Source of the DNA: Lewinellaceae bacterium
Lineage (GTDB): Bacteria; Bacteroidota; Bacteroidia; Chitinophagales; Saprospiraceae
Direction: 5' to 3'
Assembly: GCA_020636405.1 (NCBI GenBank)
Contig: JACJXW010000007.1
Coordinates: 496,001 to 560,000 of the forward strand
Length of the DNA: 64,000 nt
Shown: positions 63,019 through 64,000 of the stretch, in pieces
Layout: each line of letters starts with the position of its first letter
How positions within the stretch are numbered: position 1 is the first letter of the stretch
Position numbers and translations under genes: made by a program
Notes under the pieces: generated by a model
Database searches by the model: none
What the model was told of the DNA's origin: nothing
What the model saw: the letters and a program-made list of their open reading frames with translations, nothing else

Positions 63019-63801
63019 ATGAAAGCCAAGAAATCCTACGGCCAGCACTTTCTCAACAACGATCAGCTTGCTGCCCGGATCGCCGATAGCCTTACCCTGG
63101 CGGGCCAGGCCTACGATCAAGTCATCGAAGTAGGCCCGGGACAAGGCATGCTGACCCGGTTCCTGTTGGAAAAGCCGTTCCGCCTGCTGGTAATCGAAGC
63201 CGACCGCGATATGGTCCTTTATCTCCACAAACACTACCCTCAACTGAAGGACAATATCGTCAGTGGAGATTTTCTAAAAGTCCCTCTGGCAGAGCTGATG
63301 CAGGAAAGGCCCTTCGGCCTGATCGGCAATTTTCCTTACAATATATCCTCCCAGATCTTGTTCAAAATGCTGGAAGGCCGCCAGTATATCCCCGAAATGG
63401 TAGGCATGTTCCAAAAGGAGGTGGCGGAAAGGATTGTCGCCGGCCCTGGAAGCAAAACCTACGGCGTGATCAGTGTACTGCTTCAGGCATTTTACGAAGG
63501 GGAATACCTCTTTACCGTCGACAAAAGTAACTTCTCTCCCCCACCTCAGGTCCAGTCGGCAGTCATCCGGCTGCTCCGGAAGGAACAGCAGGAACTGGGC
63601 TGCGACGAACAACTGTTCCGGCAAGTCGTCAAGCAGGCTTTCAGCCAACGCCGCAAAATGTTGCGCAACACCATGAAGGCCTATATCAAAGGCGACAGCT
63701 TGCTGGACAGCTCTTTTTTCGACCAACGCCCCGAAAGGCTAAGCCTGGGGGACTTCGTACAACTCACTAATTGGATCGAAGAAAGAACAGCCGAGGAGTG
63801 A
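63019..63801 (+). CDS. rsmA: 16S rRNA dimethyladenosine transferase (KsgA/RsmA)
   Basis: A 260-residue methyltransferase that dimethylates the two adjacent adenines in the 3' hairpin of 16S rRNA during small-subunit assembly. KSYGQHFLNN (5-14) starts the fold, VGPGQGMLT (36-44) binds S-adenosylmethionine, and IGNFPYNISS holds the catalytic NxPY. The C-terminal helical domain (FSQRRKMLRNTM) is intact. The next gene, yqeY, starts 77 bp downstream on the same strand. Confidence 0.97.
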   Translation: MKAKKSYGQHFLNNDQLAARIADSLTLAGQAYDQVIEVGPGQGMLTRFLLEKPFRLLVIEADRDMVLYLHKHYPQLKDNIVSGDFLKVPLAELMQERPFGLIGNFPYNISSQILFKMLEGRQYIPEMVGMFQKEVAERIVAGPGSKTYGVISVLLQAFYEGEYLFTVDKSNFSPPPQVQSAVIRLLRKEQQELGCDEQLFRQVVKQAFSQRRKMLRNTMKAYIKGDSLLDSSFFDQRPERLSLGDFVQLTNWIEERTAEE

Positions 63802-63878
63802 ACTATTCCGCTCCTTATGGGCTTGCATTATTGTCTACTTATGGATTTTGGAAATGAAAAGAATAAAAAACTGTAATT

Positions 63879-64000
63879 ATGAGCCTTGAAGAACGCATAA
63901 CGCAAGACCTCAAAGAAGCCATGAAGGCCAAAGACCAGGCCGCCCTGCGCGGCATCCGCGCCATCAAAGCCGCCATATTGCTGGAAAAGACCAGTGGCGC
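63879..64000 (+). CDS. GatB/YqeY domain protein, 5' part only
   Basis: The ATG at 63879 opens a frame to the window end. The 40 visible residues (SLEERITQDLKEAMKAKDQ, then ALRGIRAIKAAILLEKTSG) match the start of YqeY proteins, which resemble the tRNA-binding tail of GatB. The 3' end lies outside the window. Confidence 0.85.
   Translation, partial: MSLEERITQDLKEAMKAKDQAALRGIRAIKAAILLEKTSG

Overview
The window looks like a chromosomal segment of a Bacteroidota bacterium, most likely a Saprospiria/Lewinella-type organism. The grounds are a TonB receptor paired with a DUF4249 lipoprotein, a DUF4175 protein, several Bacteroidota-style -7 boxes (TAnnTTTG), scarce Shine-Dalgarno sequences, an EAD-TIR protein and many exported lipoproteins. 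Coding is dense (about 48 genes). No rRNA, tRNA, insertion sequence or CRISPR array was seen.

Layout. 1-3.4 kb: C-terminal end of a large protein (possibly caspase-like), exonuclease III, a GNAT and an outer-membrane barrel. 3.7-10.8 kb: a TetR repressor followed by a complete ABC-2 exporter (TolC-like, HlyD lipoprotein, two ATPases, two permeases), with two near-identical 16-bp candidate operators. 10.8-16.2 kb: a degenerate M61 protein, an EAD-TIR-EAD protein, two universal stress proteins (one fused to a thioredoxin fold) and a CBS protein. 16.4-21.2 kb: a TPR/coiled-coil adenylate cyclase, uvrB and an AT-rich EGF-like lipoprotein. 21.3-25.9 kb: argBDCJ. 26.6-34 kb: an RND efflux pair and polA. 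34-41 kb: FKBP lipoprotein, atypical NRAMP transporter, GNAT-like protein plus alpha-oxoamine synthase (probably sphingo- or sulfonolipid synthesis), rhodanese lipoprotein, mevalonate-diphosphate decarboxylase. 41-49.8 kb: M1 peptidase, thrABC, ybeY and an anti-sigma-type kinase. 49.9-62.8 kb: DUF4175, a second M1 peptidase, alpha/beta hydrolase, OmpA lipoprotein, DUF4249/TonB pair, pdxA. 63-64 kb: rsmA and the start of a YqeY gene.

The most notable non-coding signal is a pair of parS-like sites (16 bp, centred on CACGTG), one in a 34-bp perfect palindrome just after thrC and one inside thrC, 365 bp apart. They suggest that this segment lies in the ParB-loading, origin-proximal part of the chromosome. 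The most notable protein-level oddities are an M61 homologue with HKxxH in place of HExxH, a NRAMP homologue whose metal-binding DPGN and MPH motifs read GPGT and VPY, a TIR protein flanked by two similar helical modules, and a pair of ABC ATPases with complementary degenerate motifs. All functional assignments come from reading motifs; no database search was run.
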